Source: Prevotella aurantiaca JCM 15754
GTDB taxonomy: Bacteria > Bacteroidota > Bacteroidia > Bacteroidales > Bacteroidaceae
Length of the DNA stretch: 59,352 nucleotides
Reading direction: 5' to 3'
Assembly: GCF_000614025.1 (NCBI RefSeq)
Contig: NZ_BAKF01000016.1
Coordinates: forward strand, 1-59,352
Shown here piece after piece: positions 35,172 through 43,777 of the stretch (its first letter is position 1; each line of letters starts with the position of its first letter). The notes below the pieces were generated by a model. That model was not told the DNA's origin, searched no databases, and saw nothing but the letters and a program-made list of their open reading frames with translations. The translations under genes and the position numbers were made by a program.

Positions 35172-35213
35172 AAAAAAAAGTGTACCATAAAAGGAGTTTA
35201 TCCTTTGGTACAC
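35172..35213 (-). terminator. Terminator of the candidate small RNA
   Basis: GTGTACC (35180-35186) pairs with GGTACAC (35207-35213) and AAAGGA (35090s side, 35190-35195) with TCCTTT (35201-35206), with a 5-base loop and a 3-base bulge. On the minus strand it is followed by eight T. It is one of the strongest terminators in the window, yet no conventional gene precedes it. Confidence 0.85.
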
Positions 35214-35262
35214 CTTACGTTTAGTTACGTTTGATTGAGAGTTTATATCACTTGCAGTCTAT

Positions 35263-35328
35263 CTACAAGGTCTCAATGTATGCTTCCTGAAACATCTTAT
35301 TCACCTTATTAAACGCTATTTCTTTCAT
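35263..35328 (-). CDS. Possible 21-codon ORF inside the candidate small RNA
   Basis: ATG at 35328 opens a frame of 21 codons (MKEIAFNKVNKMFQEAYIET and one more) that could form an amphipathic helix. A GGGAGG sequence lies two bases before the ATG but within a small hairpin. The spacing is too short for a standard ribosome site. I regard a non-coding RNA as more likely. Confidence 0.2.
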   Translation of the reverse strand: MKEIAFNKVNKMFQEAYIETL

Positions 35329-35361
35329 TGCCTCCCGGCAGCCTTTTTGTTAAATCTGATA

Positions 35362-35369
35362 CAAAGGTA
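35362..35369 (-). promoter_or_regulatory. -7 promoter box of the candidate small RNA
   Basis: TACCTTTG on the minus strand. A perfect 16-bp palindrome, TTGCAATGCATTGCAA, lies just upstream at 35386-35401, about where the -33 element would be, and could be an operator. Confidence 0.55.
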
Positions 35370-35720
35370 AACAATAATATTGGTGTTGCAATGCATTGCA
35401 AACATAAATCTAAACTAATCAAAGGCTGTAGACAATCTTATATCACTCGTTTTCAACGCTTTAAACAAATACATAAGGTTTTAAATAATAGTAAAAATCT
35501 AAACGTTTTCGTAGTATTTAATATATAAAACGAAACGTATTAGGGTATAATAGGATAAGTATGATGGTAAATTAAAACAACAAACAGGAAATAAAAGGAC
35601 TAATCCACGCATACGAAAATAAAGAATTTATACATATAAAATTGGAGAATCACCGCACAATGAAGAGGGTTACACGCCTTTATTTTTACACAAATTATTG
35701 GTTACAAGCATATTATTGTA

Positions 35721-35728
35721 TATCTTTG
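35721..35728 (+). promoter_or_regulatory. -7 promoter box of the small hypothetical gene
   Basis: TATCTTTG on the plus strand, about 70 bases upstream of the ATG at 35799. Confidence 0.45.
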
Positions 35729-35798
35729 TGTGTACTAAAGACCTGTTTTACGACCATTGGTTGTTACAAATAAACATAACATTGTAAACTTTTTTAAT

Positions 35799-36026
35799 AT
35801 GTACGAAGAAAAGAGAATAAACCAATTAGAAGGAAGACCAAACTATGCTGAACGTTTAAATTGTATCTTTCATGGTGAAGATAAGAAGAAAATTATGTAT
35901 CAACTAATACCGCGTGTGATGCAAACTGGGAGGCTTTGTGCTGTAAAAGATAACGTACAGTTGATGGGAAAGACTGTAATATATCGGCTTACTACTCTCC
36001 TGAACCATACATTGCTTTATGATTGA
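35799..36026 (+). CDS. Small hypothetical protein (75 aa)
   Basis: MYEEKRINQLEGRPNYAERL opens a 75-residue, charged, soluble-looking protein (continuing with LNCIFHGEDKKKIMYQLIPR and a Val/Leu-rich end). The frame is open upstream to 35757, but the Met at 35799 gives a more natural start downstream of the TATCTTTG box. I recognise no family. It stands alone between the candidate small RNA region and element F. A genuine gene is plausible but not certain. Confidence 0.45.
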   Translation: MYEEKRINQLEGRPNYAERLNCIFHGEDKKKIMYQLIPRVMQTGRLCAVKDNVQLMGKTVIYRLTTLLNHTLLYD

Positions 36027-36049
36027 CGTCGCAAAGCATGGGGTTTATT

Positions 36050-36270
36050 TTGTAAAGAAATATCCATGAGGAGACGAAACAAACAATACGACATAAGTTT
36101 CTAATTATCAACGGATTACAAATAGGGTTATTTTGCATTGCAAAAGTGCCTATATTGCACGCCAAAAGCGGCTGTTTTGCTCGGTAAAACAGCCGCTTTT
36201 GCAATGCAATACAGACTCAATTACTTTTTAATTGAAATTATTTTGACAAAAGGAAGTGGGTGGGTTGGAT
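36050..36270. repeat. 22-bp-phased module element, copy F (reverse orientation, decayed ends)
   Basis: Modules lie at 36118-36136 (degenerate), 36140-36158, 36162-36180, 36184-36202 and 36206-36224, all at 22 bp, so five units can be seen. TTGTAAAGAAA is present at 36050-36060 on the low side. The high end has no clear terminal repeat, and its boundary is assigned by the 46-bp flank length. Confidence 0.75.
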
Positions 36271-36274
36271 ATTT

Positions 36275-36470
36275 ATGGAGGTTTTGAAAGATTTTGAGAG
36301 GATAGCAAATGAAAGACTAAAGTTTTTCGCCTAATAGAGAAGAGTGGGAAGTTATCGAGCTGAGAACCACGATAATGGACGGAGAAAAGACTTTCAATAA
36401 TGAAGAACAATACGAGTGTTCTCTAACAGAACCTTTCGTTATGCGTTTTATAAAGCCCATCATGACATAA
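36275..36470 (+). pseudogene. Small hypothetical gene with one frameshift (about 65 codons)
   Basis: ATG at 36275 opens MEVLKDFERIANERLKFFA then stops. In a neighbouring frame the coding-like sequence SPNREEWEVIELRTTIMDGE continues to a TAA at 36468-36470 (…EPFVMRFIKPIMT). Lengthening the T-run near 36335 from five to six bases joins them into one protein of about 65 residues. I recognise no family. It follows element F directly and precedes the convergent queG end. Confidence 0.4.
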
Positions 36471-36535
36471 AAAGAACTATTGTTTATACGTCTTCTAAAA
36501 CTACGAAAAGCAAAAGAAATAAGTAGGGTTGTCTC

Positions 36536-36973
36536 CTACTCTTTCGCAGATATGTTGCGTTTTAGACCATCGAACTTAACACGTTTTACGGCTGATCCTT
36601 TGAAAAGGGCACGATATTGTTCGATGGTAAGGTTGTGCCAATCGTCCTTTGTCATAGCAAGTAGCTCGGATTTGGGTTGAAATTCGGGAGTGGTATTGGG
36701 AGTTGCAAACTTGTTCCAAGGGCATGCTGTTTGGCAACGGTCGCAGCCATAGATGGTGGAACCCATACTTTGCTTGGCTTCTTCGGATAGTTCGCCACGA
36801 TTTTCGATAAGCTGATACGACAAACAACGCTCGCTATCGAAGTCCCATCCATCGGTAATGGCACAGGTAGGACACGCTTCTATGCAGCGACGGCAGTTAC
36901 CACAACGGCTCGGCATAGGACTATCGTAGCTGTCGAACTCGTATGGAAGGAAGATTTCGCCAAGGAAAAACAT
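36536..36973 (-). CDS. queG: QueG C-terminal part (4Fe-4S domain)
   Basis: This fragment carries both iron-sulphur cluster motifs of epoxyqueuosine reductase, CGNCRRCIEACPTCAI and YGCDRCQTACPWNK, plus the family block MFFLGEIFLPYEFDSY. The frame is open further upstream (to about 37018, giving WIGKNHQLIIPRAGS), so the Met at 36973 is not a true start. Alone it would lack the cobalamin-binding domain. Confidence 0.85.
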   Translation of the reverse strand: MFFLGEIFLPYEFDSYDSPMPSRCGNCRRCIEACPTCAITDGWDFDSERCLSYQLIENRGELSEEAKQSMGSTIYGCDRCQTACPWNKFATPNTTPEFQPKSELLAMTKDDWHNLTIEQYRALFKGSAVKRVKFDGLKRNISAKE

Positions 36974-37574
36974 TGAGCCAGCACGGGGAATGATGAGCTG
37001 ATGGTTCTTTCCTATCCACTAAGCCTGCCTTTTGCGCCCAATAACGCTCAAGAACGGGGGCCGTATCAACGAAAACACGGATTTCACCTGTAGGTTTTGC
37101 AGTATCGTTGTCGCCTTTTTCAGTGGTTATCGTCTGCTTTTCATGGTTGTTTGTTGGTCTTCTGTGGTTGTTTTCATCCTGTTCGTGCGCGCCATCTCCC
37201 TCAAAACGTGTGCTGATAAAGGCTGCAAGCTGGCGCAACTTGGCTTTCATAACATCGTGATAATCTTGTCCGTAGGCGTAAGCAGCCAACTGATATTCGG
37301 TTTCGGGCATGGTTTGAGCAGGCGCATAGTTCATGGCAAGCGAAACAATAGACTTTGTTCCCGGTACAAGAAGGTCGGGATTGAGTCGCTTTTCGGTGTA
37401 GTTCGCCATGTAATCCATAGTAGCCTGACTGCCTTTGCTTATCCAATGGCGCACGGCAGCGGCTGTTTCGTCGTCTACTGGCGTAGCGGGAACAATGCCA
37501 CAAGCAAAAAAGCCGAGACGTTCTGCCTCGACTTTAATCTCCTTCCTTGAATATTTTAAACTCATATCCTTCAT
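36921..37574 (-). CDS. queG: QueG N-terminal part (cobalamin domain)
   Basis: The fragment contains the N-terminal QueG domain: LGFFACGIVPATPVDDETAA, the conserved MDYMANYTEKRLNPDLLVPG, and AYAYGQDYHDVMKAKLRQL. An unusual hydrophilic insertion rich in Asn, His, Lys and Thr (about residues 126-163) precedes GEIRVFVDTAPVLERYWAQ. That insertion is not in the QueG sequences I know. The last ~25 codons are out of frame with respect to the family. Confidence 0.85.
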   Translation of the reverse strand: MKDMSLKYSRKEIKVEAERLGFFACGIVPATPVDDETAAAVRHWISKGSQATMDYMANYTEKRLNPDLLVPGTKSIVSLAMNYAPAQTMPETEYQLAAYAYGQDYHDVMKAKLRQLAAFISTRFEGDGAHEQDENNHRRPTNNHEKQTITTEKGDNDTAKPTGEIRVFVDTAPVLERYWAQKAGLVDRKEPSAHHSPCWLNVFPWRNLPSIRVRQLR

Positions 37575-38154
37575 TTTTCAGCCACTCTAAAGCACGCGGC
37601 AGGGCGTAGTGAAGCTTATCGATACTCTTTAATGAATCGTGAAACGTAATGATAGAACCATTGCGTGCATACTTCTTAACGTTGTTCAGCACGTCTTTTC
37701 CAGTAAGCCATTTCGAGTAATCGCGGGTTACAAGGTCCCACATAACAACACGATAATGTTTTTTAACCCACCAATAAACACTGTGACGGAGCCACCCGTG
37801 CGGCGGACGGAAGAACTTTGACTTGATAAGAACGTTTGCTTCAGTTACATCAACCGCATAAGTTAGGGTGAAATGCTTGAACGAACCGAGGTGATGATAG
37901 GTGTGATTGCCCACCAAATGGCCTCGCTGTACCACCTCTTCGTATAGCTCTGGATACTTCCTAACGTTATCGCCAACCATGAAAAAGGTAGCTTTGGCAT
38001 CGTATTTATCCAGTGTATCAAGAATAAAAGGCGTAGCTTCGGGTATGGGACCATCATCGAATGTCAGGTAGACGGAGTGGTCTTCGGGAGACATTCGCCA
38101 CAATGCGTGGGGGTAAAGCCATCGCAACCATCGTGCGGGTTGTTCTATAAACAT
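37534..38154 (-). CDS. Polysaccharide deacetylase (NodB-homology) family protein
   Basis: The 206-residue enzyme has the NodB fold. Motif 1 is YLTFDDGP (about 28-35) with the catalytic and metal-binding Asp pair. Motif 2 is GNHTYHHLG (about 83) with two metal His. Motif 3 is FRPPHGW (about 114), and motif 5 ends near ITFHDSLKS (about 172). It lacks an N-terminal signal peptide. Family members remove acetyl groups from peptidoglycan or other polysaccharides; the substrate here is unknown. It is transcribed with queG, whose start overlaps its stop codon. Confidence 0.9.
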   Translation of the reverse strand: MFIEQPARWLRWLYPHALWRMSPEDHSVYLTFDDGPIPEATPFILDTLDKYDAKATFFMVGDNVRKYPELYEEVVQRGHLVGNHTYHHLGSFKHFTLTYAVDVTEANVLIKSKFFRPPHGWLRHSVYWWVKKHYRVVMWDLVTRDYSKWLTGKDVLNNVKKYARNGSIITFHDSLKSIDKLHYALPRALEWLKNEGYEFKIFKEGD

Positions 38155-38346
38155 AAGCCAAACTTTGCCTTTGCCCTTTTCAAACTATGGGTTCGGGGCT
38201 ACAATTTATTGAGTTTTATGGGGTAACAGTCGCTTCCCCGTTCTTTATTTCTGTTGTAAAAACAACAGAATACAAGCAATTAAGCATGTAAAATCGGTGT
38301 CGAGAACACGATAAAAGCCACCCACTTGCATTACGAGTTTGGCATG

Positions 38347-38371
38347 AGGAACGTGAAACTATCACGTTCCT
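38347..38371. other. Perfect 10-bp inverted repeat downstream of the DUF2723 gene
   Basis: AGGAACGTGA (38347-38356) and TCACGTTCCT (38362-38371) flank a 5-base loop in the 268-base gap between the DUF2723 stop and the deacetylase start. No T-run follows on the minus strand, so it is either a weak terminator or a protein-binding palindrome. Nothing else stands out in this gap. Confidence 0.4.
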
Positions 38372-38422
38372 ACACACATAACGTCGTTTTTTTAGCTTGT
38401 AATATCTGTAAAAACAGCTTTA

Positions 38423-41152
38423 TTATACCCTTCCACCTCTTGCTTCGTAAGCCTTGAACAATCTCATAAGCTCTTCGTTATGCGAGTTCGCCCACTTAGG
38501 ATTGTTCTTCTCATTGGATTGAACGTACTGATAAAGTATCTGCAAATGCATAGCGCAAGAGCTTGCATTCATGCTGAATAAACGTTCAGGAAGACTCAAA
38601 TAGTAGTTTACGTACTGTACAGAAGTCTTCCACATCTCGTTGTACATCGCCTCCGATTTAGCCTTATTGCCTAACATTGCATAAGCATCAGCGATGATCG
38701 GACCACCTTTAATATGAGAGAATGAGAGTGGTAAGTTATAGGTTGGCAATTCCTTTTCGGCCTTTTGGAGAACCTTCAAAGCCTTATCGCGCTTGCCTTC
38801 CAATATCAAATTCATTGCCAACTGTGCCATTTCGCGACGGTGAGTATAGCACATTCGCATCACAGTCTCGTCAAGATAGACTCCCTTTGTGGCTACTCCG
38901 CCCCATCGGAACTTATTCATTACGAGGTTATATGTCTTCTCTGTGTCGAAGCTACCGCCCTCTTTGGTGTAGAACGGCGTGATACGGTTCAGCAATCCTT
39001 CCTGTATGAAGTTGTCGCCAAGGTTCATAAAGTTGTCGCTGCCTACGGTAATAGCCACATAAAGTGGACGTGTCCAGTTACAATTAGCAATCATTTCGAG
39101 CATCATAATGTCGTTCTTCATGAGTCCTTCCTTACCTGCGAGCGAGATAACCATACGGTCTGGAATGCTATCAGTAGGCATCTTCATACCACTTCGGCGT
39201 ACTGCTTCCTTGTCAATAGTTACATATACGGTATCGGTAGGTATGATATGGAATTCTTCATTGCGTGCACGTACCCAATATTTCAAGATGTTCTTCAACT
39301 CAAATGGGTCGTCGCCGAGTTGTTGCCTTGCCGCTTCAGGGTTTTGTTTGTATAGGTCTAACACCTCCTGTTTGCGTTCTGGAGCAATACGAATGTACTC
39401 GTTTGTACCACTTATATAGTCAAGTCGGTCCCACTTAATAGGTACACTTGGCGAAGTATAAGCAGGTCTGCGCATCTGGTCGATGTACCAATCGGTTTGC
39501 AAATAAGATAGGTTGCAGACACGAGTATCGGTACGTACGCCTTCAACATCTTGGTTATACCACAATGGGAAGGTATCGTTATCACCGTTAGTGAACACGA
39601 TTGGGTTGCCCTTTTCCTGCATAGAGTTCAGGTAATTCTGCCCAAAGTCACGGCAAGTGTAGCGTCCTGAGCGGTCATGATCGTCCCAAGTCTGCGACGC
39701 CATCTGTATTGGTACGATGATAGAAGCCACCGATGCGATAGCAGCAGCCGTTGTTCCAGACAGCTTTAGCTTCTTCAACCAGTCATAAATGGCAAGCACT
39801 CCGAGTCCACACCATATTGCATAAGCGTAGAACGAGCCTGCATACGCATAGTCACGCTCACGCGGTTGGCCTGGTGTTTGGTTCAAATAAACCACGATTG
39901 CAAGTCCTGTCATGAAGAAAAGGAAGAACACTACCCAGAATTGTTGTATACCTCTGCGCCCTCTCCATGCCTGCCAGAACAAGCCTAACAGACCGAGTAT
40001 GAGTGGCAAACAATAGAAAACGTTGTGTCCTTTGTTTGCTTTCAGCTCATCAGGCAATAAGTTTTGGTCGCCATAAAGCATATTATCGATAAACGAAATA
40101 CCTGTAATCCAGTTTCCATGTTCAGGTTCTCCATAGCCTTGCAAGTCGTTTTGTCGTCCAGCAAAGTTCCACATGAAGTATCTCCAGTACATAAAGTTGC
40201 ACTGATAAGATAGGAAGAAGCGTATATTTTCGAGCTGTGTAGGCATCTTAACGCCGTTAACGTCGTGTCCTTCAATGCCTCCCATAATCTGTTCGTAGTC
40301 TTGTGCGTGTGCATTATCCCACATACGAGGGAACACCATATTCTGTTCGTACACCATTGACGACTTGTTTCTTACGAGGAAGTAAGCATCTGGTTCGTTT
40401 GGCGAAGCCTTTTCTTTACGTTCATAGATAGGTTTACCCTGTTTGAACTCATAGTGTCTACCGTCTGCAGCAACCGATGGTTCACTGGTATATGCCTGTC
40501 CGTAGAGCAGCGGAGAGTCGCCATACTGGTCGCGTGCAAGGTAGTTGCCGAGCGTAAAGATATCCTCTGGCGAGTTCTGATCCATTGGAGGGTTCGCCGT
40601 TGAGCGTATAACGATTTCAGCATACGATGCATATCCAATGATCATCATCAGCATACAGAGCAACGCCGTGTTCTTTAAGCGTGCCGAAATAAGCAGTTCT
40701 TTACCACGTTTATAGTTCAGAATAAAGTAAACAACCGTAAGAATAATAACTCCAACGATAAATGCTGACCAGCCATAGCCTACAAACGGAATACCGATAA
40801 GACCGAAGGCAGTAATGAAAGCAATATTCTGACGGCGGTTGTTGCTATCTTTATATGTTTCGGCAATTGCCCAAACGAAGCTGCCGATGAGTAGTAAGAT
40901 GTAGAGAATGGTACCTGTGTTGAAAGGCATTCCGAGTGTATTGGTGAACATAAGTTCGAAGAATCCACCCACAGTGATAATGCCTGGCACGACGCCATAG
41001 AGCACAGCAGCCACCAAAACGATAGATACAGCGAGTGCAATGAGCGAGCCTTTGAGGTTAGCATCGGGCACACGCTTATAGTAATAAACCAAAACGATGG
41101 CAGGAATACATAGCAAGTTCAGCAAGTGAACGCCGATAGAAAGACCTGTCAT
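38423..41152 (-). CDS. DUF2723 protein, C-terminal part
   Basis: This is the large remainder of a DUF2723 protein. Several membrane spans (about residues 1-190, and again about 370-480) surround a big periplasmic part with conserved motifs, including GEPEHGNWITGISFIDNM, QTPGQPRERDYAYAGSFYAY and NGDNDTFPLWYNQD. A C-terminal tetratricopeptide-like region is present (about 740-900). The apparent Met start at 41152 (MTGLSIGVHLLN) is internal to the family sequence. Confidence 0.88.
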   Translation of the reverse strand: MTGLSIGVHLLNLLCIPAIVLVYYYKRVPDANLKGSLIALAVSIVLVAAVLYGVVPGIITVGGFFELMFTNTLGMPFNTGTILYILLLIGSFVWAIAETYKDSNNRRQNIAFITAFGLIGIPFVGYGWSAFIVGVIILTVVYFILNYKRGKELLISARLKNTALLCMLMMIIGYASYAEIVIRSTANPPMDQNSPEDIFTLGNYLARDQYGDSPLLYGQAYTSEPSVAADGRHYEFKQGKPIYERKEKASPNEPDAYFLVRNKSSMVYEQNMVFPRMWDNAHAQDYEQIMGGIEGHDVNGVKMPTQLENIRFFLSYQCNFMYWRYFMWNFAGRQNDLQGYGEPEHGNWITGISFIDNMLYGDQNLLPDELKANKGHNVFYCLPLILGLLGLFWQAWRGRRGIQQFWVVFFLFFMTGLAIVVYLNQTPGQPRERDYAYAGSFYAYAIWCGLGVLAIYDWLKKLKLSGTTAAAIASVASIIVPIQMASQTWDDHDRSGRYTCRDFGQNYLNSMQEKGNPIVFTNGDNDTFPLWYNQDVEGVRTDTRVCNLSYLQTDWYIDQMRRPAYTSPSVPIKWDRLDYISGTNEYIRIAPERKQEVLDLYKQNPEAARQQLGDDPFELKNILKYWVRARNEEFHIIPTDTVYVTIDKEAVRRSGMKMPTDSIPDRMVISLAGKEGLMKNDIMMLEMIANCNWTRPLYVAITVGSDNFMNLGDNFIQEGLLNRITPFYTKEGGSFDTEKTYNLVMNKFRWGGVATKGVYLDETVMRMCYTHRREMAQLAMNLILEGKRDKALKVLQKAEKELPTYNLPLSFSHIKGGPIIADAYAMLGNKAKSEAMYNEMWKTSVQYVNYYLSLPERLFSMNASSCAMHLQILYQYVQSNEKNNPKWANSHNEELMRLFKAYEARGGRV

Positions 41153-41697
41153 GTAGCAATTAGCACCAGCCAGCGGTCTGCATGCGGTTTATCGGCATTG
41201 TCTTCCCACTTCAAAATCAGCCAAAACACCACAGCGGTGAAAGCCGATGAGTAGGCGTAAACCTCACCTTCGACAGCCGAGAACCAGAAAGTGTCGCTGA
41301 AAGTGTATATCAATGCGCCCACCATAGCCGCTCCTTCAATGGCAATCATCTTGCCTATTGAGATGTCTTCTCCGTCCTTTACGATAAGTTTACGGGCGAG
41401 ATGGGAGATTGTCCAGAACAAAAACATGATACAAGTTGCCGATAATAGTGCGCTCATCATGTTTACCATGCGTGCCACTTGGGTTGTATCACTTGCAAAT
41501 TGTGAGAAAAGATTGGCCGTAAGTGCAAAGAATGGTGCCCCAGGAGGGTGCCCTACTTCGAGTTTATAGCCTGTTGTAATAAATTCGGGACAGTCCCAGA
41601 AGCTTGCCGTTGGCTCTATTGTGGAACAATAAACAAAGGCAGCTATCAAGAAAGCGAGCCACCCCAGTGTGTTGTCCACCAATCTAAACTTTTTCAT
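41149..41697 (-). CDS. DUF2723 protein, N-terminal part
   Basis: This 182-codon fragment opens MKKFRLVDNTLGWLAFLIAA. It contains the diagnostic DUF2723 sequence STIEPTASFWDCPEFITTGY with the acidic residues proposed to be catalytic, followed by GHPPGAPFF and a run of membrane helices (to about residue 180). The fragment ends out of frame at the shift described for the whole gene. Confidence 0.88.
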   Translation of the reverse strand: MKKFRLVDNTLGWLAFLIAAFVYCSTIEPTASFWDCPEFITTGYKLEVGHPPGAPFFALTANLFSQFASDTTQVARMVNMMSALLSATCIMFLFWTISHLARKLIVKDGEDISIGKMIAIEGAAMVGALIYTFSDTFWFSAVEGEVYAYSSAFTAVVFWLILKWEDNADKPHADRWLVLIAT

Positions 41698-41766
41698 TTA
41701 TTATATATATAATATTGTTTACTCGTATTGTTTACGGTTCATTTGCAGTCAATGCAAAGTCGTTTG

Positions 41767-41774
41767 CAAAGATA
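41767..41774 (-). promoter_or_regulatory. -7 promoter box of the DUF2723 gene
   Basis: TATCTTTG on the minus strand, about 70 bases upstream of the ATG at 41697. Confidence 0.55.
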
Positions 41775-41957
41775 ATATATTTTTTTCATTACTTTTTAAA
41801 GGGTATATAAAAATTCGTTAAAGACACGTTAGGAATACTCTGAATAGACGACTTCCGCAGGAATGTATAGCTTAAAAAGTGTTTTTACGAACTATTTAAA
41901 AGCGTAGAGGCGTGTTATATAGCACTTATGATGTTAAGAAATCAGTTATATAAAGAT

Positions 41958-41983
41958 AAGGAGCGGAAATAATTCCACTCCTT
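41958..41983 (-). terminator. Terminator of the SGNH hydrolase gene
   Basis: AAGGAG.GGAA (41958-41968) pairs with TTCC.CTCCTT (41973-41983) around a 4-base loop. It lies 45 bases past the hydrolase stop codon and is T-rich on both sides, so it may act in both directions. Confidence 0.6.
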
Positions 41984-42027
41984 TTATGGTTTATTCAGCT
42001 TCGACGAACGCAACAAATATCATCTAT

Positions 42028-43239
42028 TTATCTATTTGTTTTGCTGGCAGCTTCGTGTTCTAAAGCCATGATAACCTTTGCAGCATATTCTCCCATCGCC
42101 TTATATCCATCAGGGTTAGGGTGCAACCAGTCGCCACTCTGCCATTCTTTGCGCAACTGTTCAGGCGATTCAGGATTGCGCATCAGGGCATCAAAATCGA
42201 TATATCCATCTATATCGTGGGTTGTTCTTATCCATTTATTCACCACTTTGCGTGCTTGGTTGCGTGCTTCGGTATAATAACCCTTACATCCTTCAAATGG
42301 TGTTATCGTTCCCATGTAAACCTTTAATCCTTTTAAATGGGCTTTTTTAATCATTTCTTGATAAGCTGCTATCAGCTGACGGGCTGTTTCTTCAGGGTTC
42401 TTCGACGTACCAATATCGTTAATTGCTTCGAATATTATAACGGCACGTAGTCCTCGTTGTTCCAAAATATCCCTATCGAAGCGTTCTTTTCCCGGCTCTC
42501 CCAGACCAACAGACAGCACTCTATTGTCGCCAATACCAAGGTTTAACACTCCTGTCTTTTCGCTTTCAGCTACGTGTAAGGCTGCTGAGAAGAAGTCGGG
42601 CCATCGGTTTTGCGCATCGTTAGTACTTCCTTTGCCATCAGTAATGCTATTCCCTAAGATTGCTATACTCGATGCTTTACTGTCAAGCACATCGATTGCC
42701 GAGATATTAAACCAATGATCTTCGTGAAAAACATGCTGAAAGTTGGTGTTAGTATTCGATTTTCCTTTATAAACATAAGATGTTGTGCGCGATCCCATGT
42801 GCACTGTTGGAATCTTTGGAGCCTTCAAATAGTTAATCGTAATGGCTATACGTTCCAATGGTTGTAGTTCGAATAGCGCCTCATCAGAGAATACTGCTTT
42901 GCCAGCAGGTATTGTTACGCCTTCCTTATTGGCAAATTTCAGATATCGAACCGACGATTTTTGTATATCAGGACCTTCTCCAGCTTTTGCAATATAGACG
43001 CTTTCTATTGTTACAGGTTCTGTAGAGAACTCGTTGCTGAGCCTGAGTCGGAGTACTTCTCCGCCTATACTTACTTTCACAACCTGCCTTACCGAGCGAT
43101 TATCCATTTTGTTATTATAAGGCATAAACGACTTATCTACGGTTTGTGGAGCACTTGCCCACGTTCCAACCCAATGCTTTTGCTGTGCATTTGTGGTCAG
43201 GCAGAAAAACAATAATAGTACCGATAAAATGTTACGCAT
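42028..43239 (-). CDS. Secreted SGNH/GDSL-type hydrolase
   Basis: The 403-residue protein has a signal peptide ending LTTNAQ. An N-terminal beta-sandwich (about 20-185, opening KHWVGTWASAPQ) is followed by an SGNH hydrolase domain. Block I reads LGNSITDGKG (nucleophile Ser at about 198). The Gly/Asn blocks lie in GIGDNRVL and FEAINDIG, and block V holds the Asp-His pair in DWLHPNPDGYKAMG (about 374-380). The likely reaction is removal of acyl or acetyl groups from polysaccharide or lipid outside the cytoplasm. It has its own promoter (TAACTTTG, 43277-43284) and terminator, so it is monocistronic. Confidence 0.9.
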   Translation of the reverse strand: MRNILSVLLLFFCLTTNAQQKHWVGTWASAPQTVDKSFMPYNNKMDNRSVRQVVKVSIGGEVLRLRLSNEFSTEPVTIESVYIAKAGEGPDIQKSSVRYLKFANKEGVTIPAGKAVFSDEALFELQPLERIAITINYLKAPKIPTVHMGSRTTSYVYKGKSNTNTNFQHVFHEDHWFNISAIDVLDSKASSIAILGNSITDGKGSTNDAQNRWPDFFSAALHVAESEKTGVLNLGIGDNRVLSVGLGEPGKERFDRDILEQRGLRAVIIFEAINDIGTSKNPEETARQLIAAYQEMIKKAHLKGLKVYMGTITPFEGCKGYYTEARNQARKVVNKWIRTTHDIDGYIDFDALMRNPESPEQLRKEWQSGDWLHPNPDGYKAMGEYAAKVIMALEHEAASKTNR

Positions 43240-43276
43240 ATTCTTTATCCTAAATATTGAAGTTAATTTTTATTCG

Positions 43277-43284
43277 CAAAGTTA
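43277..43284 (-). promoter_or_regulatory. -7 promoter box of the SGNH hydrolase gene
   Basis: TAACTTTG on the minus strand, about 38 bases upstream of the start at 43239. Confidence 0.55.
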
Positions 43285-43382
43285 CTATTTATTTCTAAAC
43301 TAATGTAGTTTTTTCTCAACTTTTCTTGGTATCCTTGAAGAGAATAGTAGTCCTACAATAAGCCATATTAACCACCTTTATT

Positions 43383-43570
43383 TTGTAAAGAAAACACATG
43401 CGAAAAGCGAAAGCAATTGTTTGGCATTGCAAAAGCGGCTGTTTTGCGCTGCAATATAGGCGCTTTTGCCGTGCAAAACAGGCACTTTTACAACGCAAAA
43501 GTGCCTGTTTTGTAACGCATTGGTAATAAGCTTATTACAAAGAACAAACACTTCTGTAATTTCTTTACAA
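43383..43570. repeat. 22-bp-phased module element, copy G (188 bp, perfect terminal repeats)
   Basis: TTGTAAAGAAA (43383-43393) and its exact complement TTTCTTTACAA (43560-43570) bound 188 bp. Modules are at 43429-43447, 43451-43469, 43473-43491 and 43495-43513, with spacers GCT, CGT and AAC and orientations forward, reverse, reverse, forward. Copy H has the same layout and is nearly identical, so G and H are probably the youngest copies. The remaining ~200 bases up to the ABC permease stop hold nothing I recognise. Confidence 0.9.
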
Positions 43571-43777
43571 TTCTTTTGCTTCGTTAAGGGGTAATATCGA
43601 CATGAAAAGAAGTATTAACCAACGTTGTTGCCCCACCATGAAGATGCGGAGAGAAAGCCTCAACTACAAACAGCAAACTTGCTGCTAACACACTGCCAAC
43701 ATGCTAATTGTGTGTAAAAAGTGCTACTACCAGCAGGCTTCACGCCACATTTTATATAATAACAGCCTGCATAGTGC

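Larger units (their letters stand above)
35172..35355 (-). ncRNA. Candidate structured small RNA (about 184 nt)
   Basis: Read on the minus strand, a promoter box TACCTTTG (35362-35369) is followed by about 184 bases and then a perfect intrinsic terminator. The predicted RNA has a small hairpin TGCC-GGGA-GGCA with a GNRA loop near its 5' end. It also has a hairpin from ATTGAGA (35271-35277) to TCTCAAT (35234-35240) with an inner CTTG/CAAG, and a possible long-range pair GCGTTTA/TAAACGT around them. Length and rod-like folding recall 6S RNA, but I cannot confirm it. Alternatives are a regulatory leader for the DUF6377 gene, or an mRNA for the 21-codon ORF at 35263-35328. Confidence 0.5.
36536..37574 (-). 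pseudogene. queG: Epoxyqueuosine reductase QueG, frameshifted as given
   Basis: QueG performs the last step of queuosine synthesis in tRNA, using cobalamin and two 4Fe-4S clusters. The two frames join at about 37018. The first reads KAGLVDRKEPS and the second WIGKNHQL, while the family has KAGLGWIGKN. Adding two bases (TTAGTGG to TTAGGTTGG) restores that motif exactly. The gene start (37574, or Met at 37565) overlaps the end of the deacetylase gene by up to 41 bases, so the two are cotranscribed. Confidence 0.8.
38423..41697 (-). pseudogene. DUF2723 integral membrane protein, frameshifted as given
   Basis: Full-length members of this family are about 1,090 residues and are thought to be membrane glycosyltransferases resembling protein O-mannosyltransferases; this is an assignment I recall rather than one that can be read here. 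The upstream frame ends ADRWLVLIAT then stop, and the downstream frame begins MTGLSIGVHLL four bases away. One extra T (GCTACATG to GCTTACATG) gives LIAYMTGLSIG, which reads straight through. A TATCTTTG promoter box is at 41767-41774. Confidence 0.8.

Noticed and set aside
38347..38371. Terminator for the DUF2723 gene
   Set aside because: The stem is perfect, but no T-run follows on the transcribed strand, so it is listed only as an inverted repeat.
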